Part shown: in pieces, positions 1-6,077 of the stretch
How positions within the stretch are numbered: position 1 is the stretch's first letter
How the letters are laid out: each line of letters opens with the position of its first letter
DNA from: Caryophanon sp036309765
GTDB lineage: Bacteria; Bacillota; Bacilli; Bacillales_A; Planococcaceae
NCBI GenBank assembly: GCA_036309765.1
Contig: JAXJTE010000045.1
Coordinates: forward strand, 1 to 6,285
Direction: 5' to 3'
DNA length: 6,285 nt
Position numbers and translations under genes: made by a program
Notes under the pieces: model-generated
Database searches by the model: none
Told to the model about the DNA's origin: nothing
What the model saw: the letters and a program-made list of their open reading frames with translations, nothing else

Positions 1-848
1 GCGATATCTGGTGCTGAACCGTGTACTGGCTCGTATAAACCAAAGCTATCTGCACGCATTGATGCAGATGGTAACGTACCTAAAGAGCCTGTAATAACTG
101 AAGCTTCATCAGATAAAATATCGCCAAACATGTTCTCAGTCACGACAACGTCATAATGCGCTGGGTTTGTGATCAGCTTCATTGCCACTGAATCGACTAA
201 GTTATGCTCTACTTCTACATCTGGATATTGTGCTTTTTTCTCTTCCACAATTTGACGCCATAATTTACTCGTATCTAAAACGTTCGCTTTATCTACTGAG
301 CAAAGCTTCCCACGACGTACACGCGCTAAGTTAAACGCTGTGTCCACGATGCGCTCGATTTCCTTACGTGTGTAGGCAAGCGTATCAATTGCATGATCCT
401 CTGCTAAAACGCGTGGCTCACCGAAGTAAAGACCACCTGTTAATTCACGCACGATCATTAAGTCTACGTTTTCTGCTACTTCACGCTTTAATGGCGAAGC
501 ATCAAGTAAACTTGGAATCGCGGCTACAGGACGAAGGTTCGCGAACAGATCAAAGTGTTTACGAATTTGTAGTAATCCTTTTTCTGGACGTAAGTGAGAT
601 GGGTTGTTATCCCACTTCGGACCGCCTACAGCACCTAACAATACCGCGTCACTCGCTTCACATTTTGCAATCGTCTCTTCTGGCAACGGATTGTTTTCCG
701 CATCAATTGCCGCACCGCCGATTAGTGCATATTGTAAATGAAATGTATGGTTGTAACGTGCTTCAATTGCTTGTAGTACTTCTACTGCTGAAGCGACTAC
801 TTCTGGGCCAATGCCATCGCCCGGTAAAATCGTAATTGTCTTTTCCAT
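1..848 (-). CDS. leuB: 3-isopropylmalate dehydrogenase LeuB, C-terminal part missing (window edge)
   Basis: LeuB oxidatively decarboxylates 3-isopropylmalate with NAD+ in cytoplasmic leucine synthesis. Reading from 848, 282 codons are open to the left edge, where the frame is cut after SAPDI and the first two bases of an Ala codon; family members run to about 350-370 residues, so roughly the last fifth lies outside. The start matches the family (MEKTITILPGDGIGPEV). Substrate-binding residues seen are R96, R106, R134, Y141 and K187; metal ligands are D219, D243 and D247 within ENMFGDILSDEAS; the nucleotide-loop motif EPVHGSAPD follows at 273-281. The spacing of these residues agrees with characterised LeuB enzymes. 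An in-frame ATG at 860-858 would add MFRT; I prefer 848 because nothing upstream resembles the family. The gene follows leuA by 114 bases, across a terminator-like hairpin. The break is an edge effect; no frameshift is visible. Confidence 0.96.
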   Translation of the reverse strand, partial: MEKTITILPGDGIGPEVVASAVEVLQAIEARYNHTFHLQYALIGGAAIDAENNPLPEETIAKCEASDAVLLGAVGGPKWDNNPSHLRPEKGLLQIRKHFDLFANLRPVAAIPSLLDASPLKREVAENVDLMIVRELTGGLYFGEPRVLAEDHAIDTLAYTRKEIERIVDTAFNLARVRRGKLCSVDKANVLDTSKLWRQIVEEKKAQYPDVEVEHNLVDSVAMKLITNPAHYDVVVTENMFGDILSDEASVITGSLGTLPSASMRADSFGLYEPVHGSAPDI

Positions 849-910
849 CGTTCGAAACATCCTTTCGTTCTCCGCGTTTTATAATGTCGCTATTTTCCGA
901 CAATTTATGT

Positions 911-953
911 AGAAAAAGTACCAGCTTGTCTAGGTCAGACTAAGCTGGTACTT
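911..953 (-). terminator. Intrinsic terminator-like hairpin between leuA and leuB
   Basis: On the minus strand the arms AAGTACCAGCTT (953-942) and AAGCTGGTACTT (927-916) pair perfectly for 12 bp. After one bulged A (941) the stem continues as GTCT/AGAC (940-937 with 931-928), closed by a 5-base loop GACCT. The 3' arm runs directly into TTTTTCT (917-911). This is a textbook rho-independent terminator shape, beginning only 10 bases after the leuA stop codon. Since leuB follows on the same strand, it probably causes partial termination or protects the 3' end of a processed leuA transcript. Structure is seen; function is inferred. Confidence 0.85.
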
Positions 954-962
954 GTAAAGTTC

Positions 963-2501
963 TTAGTTGACTGCTCCTTGGCGTGTACTCGCTTGAAGTA
1001 AGTGACGATTCACTGCGTTTACGTACGCTTTTGCTGACGCTTCTAACACGTCTTGCGCTGCGTCACGGCCTGTATATTTAAAGCCGCTATATTCGACATT
1101 GATGACTGCCTCACCTAATGCGTCCTCACCTTTACCAACCGAAGTAACACGGTAGTCAAGCACATTTACTTTACCTTCAGCAATTTGCTCAAGTGTATTG
1201 AAAATGGCCTCAACCGAACCATTGCCTGTACCTGTGTACGTTTGCTCTGTACCTGCTGGCGTTGTCACAACAACTGTTGCTGTTGGCACATTTGATGAAT
1301 CGTATTGAACTTGTACGTTTTGTAATTCGTATAACGATACGTCGCCAATTGCGATTTGCTGCTCCGTTAAAATGGTTACTAAATCATCTTCAGTTACTTC
1401 CTTTTTACGGTCTGCAAGCTTTTTGAACTCGTCAAATGCTTTGTTTAACTTTTCATCTGATAAGTCAAAGCCCATCGTTTCTGCGCGGTCGCGGAATGCA
1501 GCACGACCTGAGTGTTTACCTAATACAAGTGGTACGTCGCCTTCACCAACAAGTGCTGGTGAAATGATTTCGTACGTTTCTTTATGCTTTAACACGCCAT
1601 CTTGGTGAATACCCGATTCGTGTGCAAATGCATTTTTACCTACAACTGCTTTGTTTGGCTGAATAACAGAACCTGTTAAACGGCTAACGAGCTGCGATGC
1701 ACGTTTAATTTCTTTTAGTACGATCCCTGTTTCCACTGGGTAAATATCATTACGAATGTGTAGTGCAACGGCGATTTCTTCAAGTGCAGCATTACCTGCG
1801 CGCTCTCCAAGACCGTTAATTGTACATTCGATTTGATCTGCACCGTTTTCCATTGCAGCAATTGAGTTGGCAACAGCCATTCCTAAGTCGTCGTGACAGT
1901 GAGCTGAGAACTTAACGTTTTCAGTGCCTGTGCAGTTTTCCTTTAAGAATTTAAATAACGCGCCGTATTCTTGCGGTGAAGCGTAGCCTACCGTATCTGG
2001 TACGTTAATTGTTGTTGCACCTGCTTTAATGGCAGCGTTGATGACACGTACTAAATAGTCTTTATCTGAACGGAATCCATCTTCACAAGAGAACTCAACT
2101 AGTGAGAACTTTGATTTTGCATACTTTACTGCTTCAACTGCCTGCTCAATTACTTGATCTGGCGTTTTTTTCAGCTTGTATTCCATATGAATCGGGCTTG
2201 TCGCGATAAATGTATGTACGTGCGGCTGTTCAGCAACTTTTACTGCTTCCCATACTGCATCGATATCACTTTTCACTGCACGTGCAAGACCTGTTACGAT
2301 TGAATTTTTTACCGTTTTTGCAATTTGATGTACCGCTTCAAAGTCGCCCGGTGATGAAGCAGGGAATCCTGCTTCAATTACCGTAACGCCTAAACGTTCA
2401 AGTTGCTTGGCGATTTCAATCTTTTCCGCCGTATTTAAGTTAATGCCCGGCGATTGTTCACCGTCGCGTAACGTTGTATCAAAAATATCAATCTTGCGCA
2501 C
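963..2501 (-). CDS. leuA: 2-isopropylmalate synthase LeuA
   Basis: LeuA condenses acetyl-CoA with 2-ketoisovalerate, the committed and leucine-inhibited step of leucine synthesis. The 512-residue length is normal for the bacterial long form. The N-terminal TIM barrel (about 5-270) begins with FDTTLRDGEQSPG; expected divalent-metal ligands are D13, H201 and H203 in HCHDD, and N237 in NGLGERAGN. AHESGIHQDG (293-302) and GKHSGR (328-333) mark the linker subdomains. Residues about 385-505 form the C-terminal leucine-binding LeuA dimerisation domain, including TGTGNGSVEAI (423-433). The start is GTG at 2501-2499: translation from there gives the family N-terminus MRKIDIFDTTLRDG, and no ATG fits. 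The first 14 bases overlap the end of ilvC and only a weak GAAGAAGTG-like ribosome site precedes it, which suggests translational coupling to ilvC. No missing key residue is evident. Confidence 0.98.
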   Translation of the reverse strand: MRKIDIFDTTLRDGEQSPGINLNTAEKIEIAKQLERLGVTVIEAGFPASSPGDFEAVHQIAKTVKNSIVTGLARAVKSDIDAVWEAVKVAEQPHVHTFIATSPIHMEYKLKKTPDQVIEQAVEAVKYAKSKFSLVEFSCEDGFRSDKDYLVRVINAAIKAGATTINVPDTVGYASPQEYGALFKFLKENCTGTENVKFSAHCHDDLGMAVANSIAAMENGADQIECTINGLGERAGNAALEEIAVALHIRNDIYPVETGIVLKEIKRASQLVSRLTGSVIQPNKAVVGKNAFAHESGIHQDGVLKHKETYEIISPALVGEGDVPLVLGKHSGRAAFRDRAETMGFDLSDEKLNKAFDEFKKLADRKKEVTEDDLVTILTEQQIAIGDVSLYELQNVQVQYDSSNVPTATVVVTTPAGTEQTYTGTGNGSVEAIFNTLEQIAEGKVNVLDYRVTSVGKGEDALGEAVINVEYSGFKYTGRDAAQDVLEASAKAYVNAVNRHLLQASTRQGAVN

Positions 2502-3525
2502 TTTGAGTCACTTCTTCACGAACTACTTTTTGCTTACCTTCGTTGATGAATGGCATCATTTCACGTAAACGTGCGCCAACTTCCTCGATTTGGTGGTTAG
2601 CACCAGCATTTTTGTATTCAGTGTATTTCGGACGACCAGTTGCGTTTTCTTCCATCCACTCACGAGCGAATGTACCGTTTTGGATGTCTGTTAATACGTC
2701 TTTCATGCGAGCTTTTACAGAAGCATCGATTACGCGTGGACCTGAAACATAGTCTCCCCACTCAGCTGTATCTGATACTGAGTAACGCATTGTAGCCATA
2801 CCGCCTTCGAACATTAAGTCAACGATTAATTTTAATTCGTGTAATGTTTCAAAGTAAGCAAGTTCTGGTTGGTAACCAGCTTCTACTAATGTTTCGAAAC
2901 CAGCTTGTACTAATGCTGTTGCACCACCACAAAGTACTGCTTGCTCACCGAATAAGTCAGTTTCTGTTTCTTCTTTGAATGTAGTTTCTAATAAACCACC
3001 ACGAGCTGATCCAATACCTTTACCGTAAGCAAGAGCTAAGTCACGAGCTTGACCAGTTGCATCTTGGTGGATTGCGAATAAGCCTGGTACGCCAGCGCCT
3101 TGTTCGAATTGACGACGAACTAAGTGACCTGGACCTTTTGGAGCTACTAAGAATACGTCAACATCTGCTGGAGGTTGAATTTGACCGAAATGTACGTTGA
3201 AGCCGTGTGCGAACATTAATACTTTACCAGCTGTTAAGTGTGGTGCGATTTCTGCTTCGTAAACTGCTTTTTGGCGCTCATCTGGTAATAAGATTTGAAT
3301 TACGTCAGCTTCAGCTGCTGCTTCTGCTACTGTTTTAACGTCTAAGCCATCAGCTTTTGCTGCGTCGAATGAACCGCCTGGACGAACACCTACTACTACG
3401 TTGAAGCCAGAATCTTTTAAGTTTAATGCGTGAGCGTGACCTTGAGAGCCGTACCCGATGATTGCGATTTTTTTACCTTTTAATACGTCTTCGTTGATGT
3501 TTTGTTCATAATACATTTGTGCCAT
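2488..3525 (-). CDS. ilvC: Ketol-acid reductoisomerase IlvC (class I, NADP-type)
   Basis: IlvC isomerises and reduces acetolactate or acetohydroxybutyrate to the dihydroxy-acid in valine, isoleucine and leucine synthesis. At 345 residues it is a class I (short) enzyme. The Rossmann domain has GYGSQGHAHALNL (24-36); R48 and S52 in the following loop fit NADPH preference. Catalytic H107 lies in AHGFN. The C-terminal helical domain supplies the Mg ligands D190 and E194 (TETDLFGEQ), E226 and E230 (ETLHE), and S251. The ATG at 3525 is preceded by GGAGG with a 9-base gap. Codon use is strikingly biased compared with its neighbours: 14 of 15 Phe codons are TTC, Leu is almost all TTA, and Pro almost all CCA, a pattern typical of very highly expressed genes. 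It follows ilvN after 120 bases holding a promoter candidate, and overlaps leuA by 14 bases. Confidence 0.98.
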   Translation of the reverse strand: MAQMYYEQNINEDVLKGKKIAIIGYGSQGHAHALNLKDSGFNVVVGVRPGGSFDAAKADGLDVKTVAEAAAEADVIQILLPDERQKAVYEAEIAPHLTAGKVLMFAHGFNVHFGQIQPPADVDVFLVAPKGPGHLVRRQFEQGAGVPGLFAIHQDATGQARDLALAYGKGIGSARGGLLETTFKEETETDLFGEQAVLCGGATALVQAGFETLVEAGYQPELAYFETLHELKLIVDLMFEGGMATMRYSVSDTAEWGDYVSGPRVIDASVKARMKDVLTDIQNGTFAREWMEENATGRPKYTEYKNAGANHQIEEVGARLREMMPFINEGKQKVVREEVTQSAQD

Positions 3526-3534
3526 GTTGTTGTT

Positions 3535-3539
3535 CCTCC
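3535..3539 (-). promoter_or_regulatory. ilvC ribosome binding site
   Basis: GGAGG within CGGAGGAA on the minus strand, nine bases (aacaacaac side) before the ATG at 3525. It is strong and independent of ilvN translation, which ends 120 bases upstream, so ilvC can be initiated at its own rate. Confidence 0.85.
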
Positions 3540-3576
3540 GATTATTATATGAATTTTTAAGTATTGCGTATGACCT

Positions 3577-3605
3577 AATATATGCGAACTATTCAGAAAT
3601 TTCAA
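3577..3605 (-). promoter_or_regulatory. Candidate internal sigma-A promoter for ilvC
   Basis: On the minus strand, TTGAAA (3605-3600) and TATATT (3582-3577) are separated by exactly 17 bases. Each hexamer differs from the vegetative consensus (TTGACA, TATAAT) at one position. A start near 3570 would give a leader of about 45 bases before ilvC. No extended -10 TG is present. The position, inside the only sizeable gap of the upstream half of the operon and before its most codon-biased gene, supports a real promoter, but AT-rich spacers produce such matches by chance. Transcription from here would bypass the T-box. Confidence 0.6.
3588..3602 (-). promoter_or_regulatory. Candidate CodY-binding box over the ilvC promoter
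   Basis: Minus-strand AAATTTCTGAATAGT matches the CodY consensus AATTTTCWGAAAATT at 12 of 15 positions, including the complete central TTTCWGAA. It overlaps the -35 hexamer and the spacer of the promoter candidate, where binding would block RNA polymerase. CodY is the GTP- and branched-chain-amino-acid-responsive repressor of these genes in Bacillales, which makes the context fitting. Three mismatches in an AT-rich gap leave real doubt. Confidence 0.5.
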
Positions 3606-3645
3606 GTGTATTTGTGAAAATAATTGAAAACTTTCGAAAATAAAG

Positions 3646-4158
3646 TTATTTCAGAATAGAAAGCTGCGTTTGAACGAGCTGTGTTTCACGAACAGAAGCT
3701 GTTGCACCTGTACGTGTAAGCTCTTTAATGCCGTATGGACGAATTAAATCGATAAAGGCATCAATTTTTTCTGGTGATCCGACTACTTGGTACGTCACAA
3801 CATTTTTCGCTGTGTCGATTACTTGTGGACGGAATGGTTCTACAATTGCGTTCATTTCTAAGCGTACATTCGCTGGTGAAATAACTTTCACAAGTGCAAG
3901 CTCACGTAAAACGATTGATTTATCTGTAATGTCTTGCACCTTTAATACATCAATTTGCTTTGAAACTTGCTTTACAAGTTGCTCAATTTTATTTTGATCT
4001 GGAACATTCACAATAAACGTCATTTTTGAAAATTGTTCATTTTCTGTGTGACCTACTGTAATGGACTCGATATTAAATTGGCGCTTCATTAAAAGCCCCG
4101 TTACGCGGTTTAATACACCGCTTTGGTTAATTACTGTGACAACGATGACACGTCTCAT
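3646..4158 (-). CDS. ilvN: Acetolactate synthase small (regulatory) subunit IlvN/IlvH
   Basis: This is the regulatory partner of IlvB: it raises the activity of the catalytic subunit and confers feedback inhibition by valine. The 170-residue length is normal. The N-terminal ACT domain (about 2-77) contains the signature NQSGVLNRVTGLL. N11, G14 and N29, whose counterparts in E. coli IlvH bind valine, are all present, so valine sensitivity is likely retained (inference). The C-terminal half (about 80-160) is the small-subunit-specific ferredoxin-like domain, with SPANVRLEMNAIVEPF and PYGIKELTRTG. The ATG at 4158-4156 shares its A with the last base of the ilvB stop codon (TAATG), giving tight translational coupling; GGGGTG inside the ilvB end serves as ribosome site. 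After the stop there is a 120-base gap to ilvC. In Bacillus subtilis nomenclature the gene is ilvH. Confidence 0.97.
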   Translation of the reverse strand: MRRVIVVTVINQSGVLNRVTGLLMKRQFNIESITVGHTENEQFSKMTFIVNVPDQNKIEQLVKQVSKQIDVLKVQDITDKSIVLRELALVKVISPANVRLEMNAIVEPFRPQVIDTAKNVVTYQVVGSPEKIDAFIDLIRPYGIKELTRTGATASVRETQLVQTQLSILK

Positions 4159-5936
4159 TACTTTTTCACCCCAATCATTTCATGTAGCCCTTTACCTGGA
4201 GCAACCATTGGATATACGTTTTCCAGCTGCTTTACGCGGCAATCGATTAAAACAGGCTCGTCTGAACCAAGTGCCTCTGCAAACACTGCTTCTGCTTCTT
4301 CTAGCTTCTCAATGCGGTAGCCTTTAATGCCGTATGCATCTGCAAGCTTAATGAAGTCCGGCTGTACCGGAATTAGCGATGACGAATAGCGCTCTGCGTA
4401 GAATGTTTCTTGCCATTGGCGTACCATTCCTAAGCAGCTATTGTTTAAAATAACAATTTTTACAGGTAAATTGAATTCTTGTAATAATGAAAGCTCTTGT
4501 GCTGTCATTTGGAAACCAGCGTCACCAACAACAGAAATAACTTTCGCATCTGGCTTCGCAAATTGTGCTCCGATTGCGGCTGGGAAACCGAAGCCCATCG
4601 TACCTAGTCCACCAGAAGTTACCCAACGATGCGGGTGATTTAATTTATAGTATTGTGCCGTCCACATTTGATGTTGACCTACGTCCGTCGTTACAATTGC
4701 ATCACCATTTGTTACACGGTGAATAATTTCAAGCGCTTGCTGTGGTAAAATTTCGCCACCTGCTGCTTCTTCATTGATCCATAACGGGTTTTCTGCCATG
4801 TTTTGACGAATTGTCGCTAACCATTCAGAAGAATCCTCTGTCTCAAAATCTTTTTTCAGTAAAGCATTTAACGCTTCTTTTGCATCCGCTACGATTGGCA
4901 CTGCTGTCGGGACGTTTTTCCCAATTTCAGCTGGATCGATATCAATGTGAATCACTGTCGCATTTGGTGCAAACGTCGTTAAATTACCCGTTAAACGGTC
5001 GTCAAAGCGCGCGCCGATGTTTAATAATACATCACACTCTTGAATCGCTGTATTCGCTGCGTACGTGCCGTGCATCCCTGCCATACCGAAGTTTAGCTCA
5101 TGCTCACCATGCACCGCACCTAAACCTAGTAGCGTGCTTACAAGCGGGAAATTATACTTTTCGATAAATTGCGTTAATTCCTCACGTGCGTCCGCAAATA
5201 ACGTACCAGCACCTGCTAAAATAAGCGGCTTCTTCGCTGTGCTTAACATTTGAATTGCTTTTTGCACTTGTAAGTAGTTTGGTTTAATTGTTGGCTGATA
5301 CCCTGGTAAATGAATCTCTTTAGCTTGTGCATTAATTTCAGCTACTACTTCGTCTGTGAAAATAGCTTGAGAAATATTTTTAGGGAAGTCAACAACAACT
5401 GGTCCTTTACGTCCTGTGTTCGCAATGTGGAACGCTTCACGTACGACACGTGGAATATCACGGATGTCGCGTACTTGGTAGTTATGCTTCGTAATTGGCG
5501 TCGTAATACCGATAATGTCTGCTTCTTGGAATGCATCTGTACCGATTACAGACGTCGCAACTTGTCCTGTAAATACAACAAGTGGAATTGAATCGATCAT
5601 CGCATCAGCAATACCTGTTACTAAGTTGGTTGCACCTGGACCACTCGTTGCGATAACAACGCCTGGCTTATTTGATACGCGTGCATACCCTTCAGCTGCG
5701 TGAATGGCACCTTGCTCATGACGCGTTAAAATGTGGCGAATTGGATTGCGGTAAAGTGCATCATACACTTGTAATACCGCACCACCTGGGTAACCGAAAA
5801 TGATTTCTACATCATTGTCGTGCAGTGCTTCGATTAAAATATCGGCGCCGTCTTTATGTGTAGGTGTGTTGTCTGCTGCTTGTTGCTGTACTTTTTGCTG
5901 GTCTTCTTTGTAATCTTCTGAAATTTTTGTATTCAT
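4158..5936 (-). CDS. ilvB: Acetolactate synthase large (catalytic) subunit IlvB
   Basis: This is the ThDP- and FAD-dependent enzyme that joins two pyruvates to acetolactate, or pyruvate and 2-ketobutyrate to acetohydroxybutyrate; it is the first common step of branched-chain synthesis and acts with IlvN. It is 592 residues. The N-terminal pyrimidine-binding domain (about 30-195) has GYPGGAVLQVYDAL, the catalytic glutamate E74 in RHEQGAIHAAEGYAR, and SGPGATN. The central FAD domain spans about 220-360. The C-terminal pyrophosphate-binding domain has GDAGFQM, with metal ligands D472 and N499 about 27 residues apart, and WQETFY at 508-513, typical of anabolic AHAS. This FAD-type architecture argues against a catabolic AlsS. 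The ATG at 5936 is fixed by AGGAGG eight bases upstream; it leaves a hydrophilic, Gln-rich stretch of about 30 residues before the conserved core, somewhat longer than usual. It ends in TAATG, overlapping ilvN by one base. Confidence 0.97.
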   Translation of the reverse strand: MNTKISEDYKEDQQKVQQQAADNTPTHKDGADILIEALHDNDVEIIFGYPGGAVLQVYDALYRNPIRHILTRHEQGAIHAAEGYARVSNKPGVVIATSGPGATNLVTGIADAMIDSIPLVVFTGQVATSVIGTDAFQEADIIGITTPITKHNYQVRDIRDIPRVVREAFHIANTGRKGPVVVDFPKNISQAIFTDEVVAEINAQAKEIHLPGYQPTIKPNYLQVQKAIQMLSTAKKPLILAGAGTLFADAREELTQFIEKYNFPLVSTLLGLGAVHGEHELNFGMAGMHGTYAANTAIQECDVLLNIGARFDDRLTGNLTTFAPNATVIHIDIDPAEIGKNVPTAVPIVADAKEALNALLKKDFETEDSSEWLATIRQNMAENPLWINEEAAGGEILPQQALEIIHRVTNGDAIVTTDVGQHQMWTAQYYKLNHPHRWVTSGGLGTMGFGFPAAIGAQFAKPDAKVISVVGDAGFQMTAQELSLLQEFNLPVKIVILNNSCLGMVRQWQETFYAERYSSSLIPVQPDFIKLADAYGIKGYRIEKLEEAEAVFAEALGSDEPVLIDCRVKQLENVYPMVAPGKGLHEMIGVKK

Positions 5937-5944
5937 ATTATTGG

Positions 5945-5950
5945 CCTCCT
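5945..5950 (-). promoter_or_regulatory. ilvB ribosome binding site
   Basis: A full-consensus AGGAGG lies eight bases before the ATG at 5936. It decides the start in favour of the longer, Gln-rich N-terminus over any later in-frame codon. Confidence 0.9.
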
Positions 5951-5982
5951 AAAATCGTGATTACAATGTATGTCAATCTAGT

Positions 5983-5994
5983 TGTATGAAAAAT
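5983..5994. repeat. 12-bp direct repeat in the ilvB leader, copy 1 (after the terminator)
   Basis: tgtatgaaaaat on the plus strand is repeated exactly at 6143-6154. On the transcript both read ATTTTTCATACA and are followed within a few bases by CTAG. This copy lies downstream of the terminator poly-U tract, 47 bases before ilvB. Confidence 0.7.
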
Positions 5995-5998
5995 TGTT

Positions 5999-6063
5999 AA
6001 AAAGAAAAAGCCTTTCATCCGCACGCAAAATAAAACCTTTACGTAGGGATGAAAAAGACTTTT
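5999..6063 (-). terminator. T-box attenuator terminator upstream of ilvB
   Basis: AAAAGTC (6063-6057) and TTTCATCC (6054-6047) pair with GGATGAAA and GGCTTTT on the 3' arm (6020-6006), giving 15 bp with two G-T pairs and a 2-base TT bulge. The apical part ACGTAAA/TTTGCGT can extend the helix inward. It is followed by TTTTTCTTTTT (6009-5999). The 5' arm overlaps the antiterminator 3' strand, so it is a conditional terminator. Confidence 0.9.
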
Positions 6064-6077
6064 CATGGTACCACCCC
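5999..6077 (-). promoter_or_regulatory. T-box riboswitch expression platform (antiterminator/terminator) for ilvB
   Basis: The minus strand carries the T-box core GGGGTGGTACC (6077-6067), matching the conserved GGGTGGNACC. The antiterminator forms when GGGG (6077-6074) pairs with CCCT (6048-6045) and ATGAAAA (6066-6060) pairs with TTTTCAT (6055-6049). This leaves the 7-base bulge TGGTACC, whose TGGT contacts the free NCCA end of uncharged tRNA. The same 3' strand is needed by the terminator, so the two structures exclude each other. In this family, uncharged cognate tRNA stabilises read-through. The cognate amino acid is expected to be leucine, as in B. subtilis ilv-leu, but I could not identify the specifier codon. 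The ilvB ATG lies 63 bases after the poly-U tract. Confidence 0.93.

Noticed and set aside
368..835. Plus-strand open frame of 155 codons opposite leuB
   Set aside because: It lies entirely antisense to a well-conserved leuB reading frame with all active-site residues, has no family resemblance and no ribosome binding site; it is a codon-use shadow.
3629..3647. Hairpin AACTTT/AAAGTT at the ilvN stop codon as a terminator
   Set aside because: Only 6 mostly A-T pairs with a 7-base loop and no uninterrupted T run after it; too weak to call a terminator.
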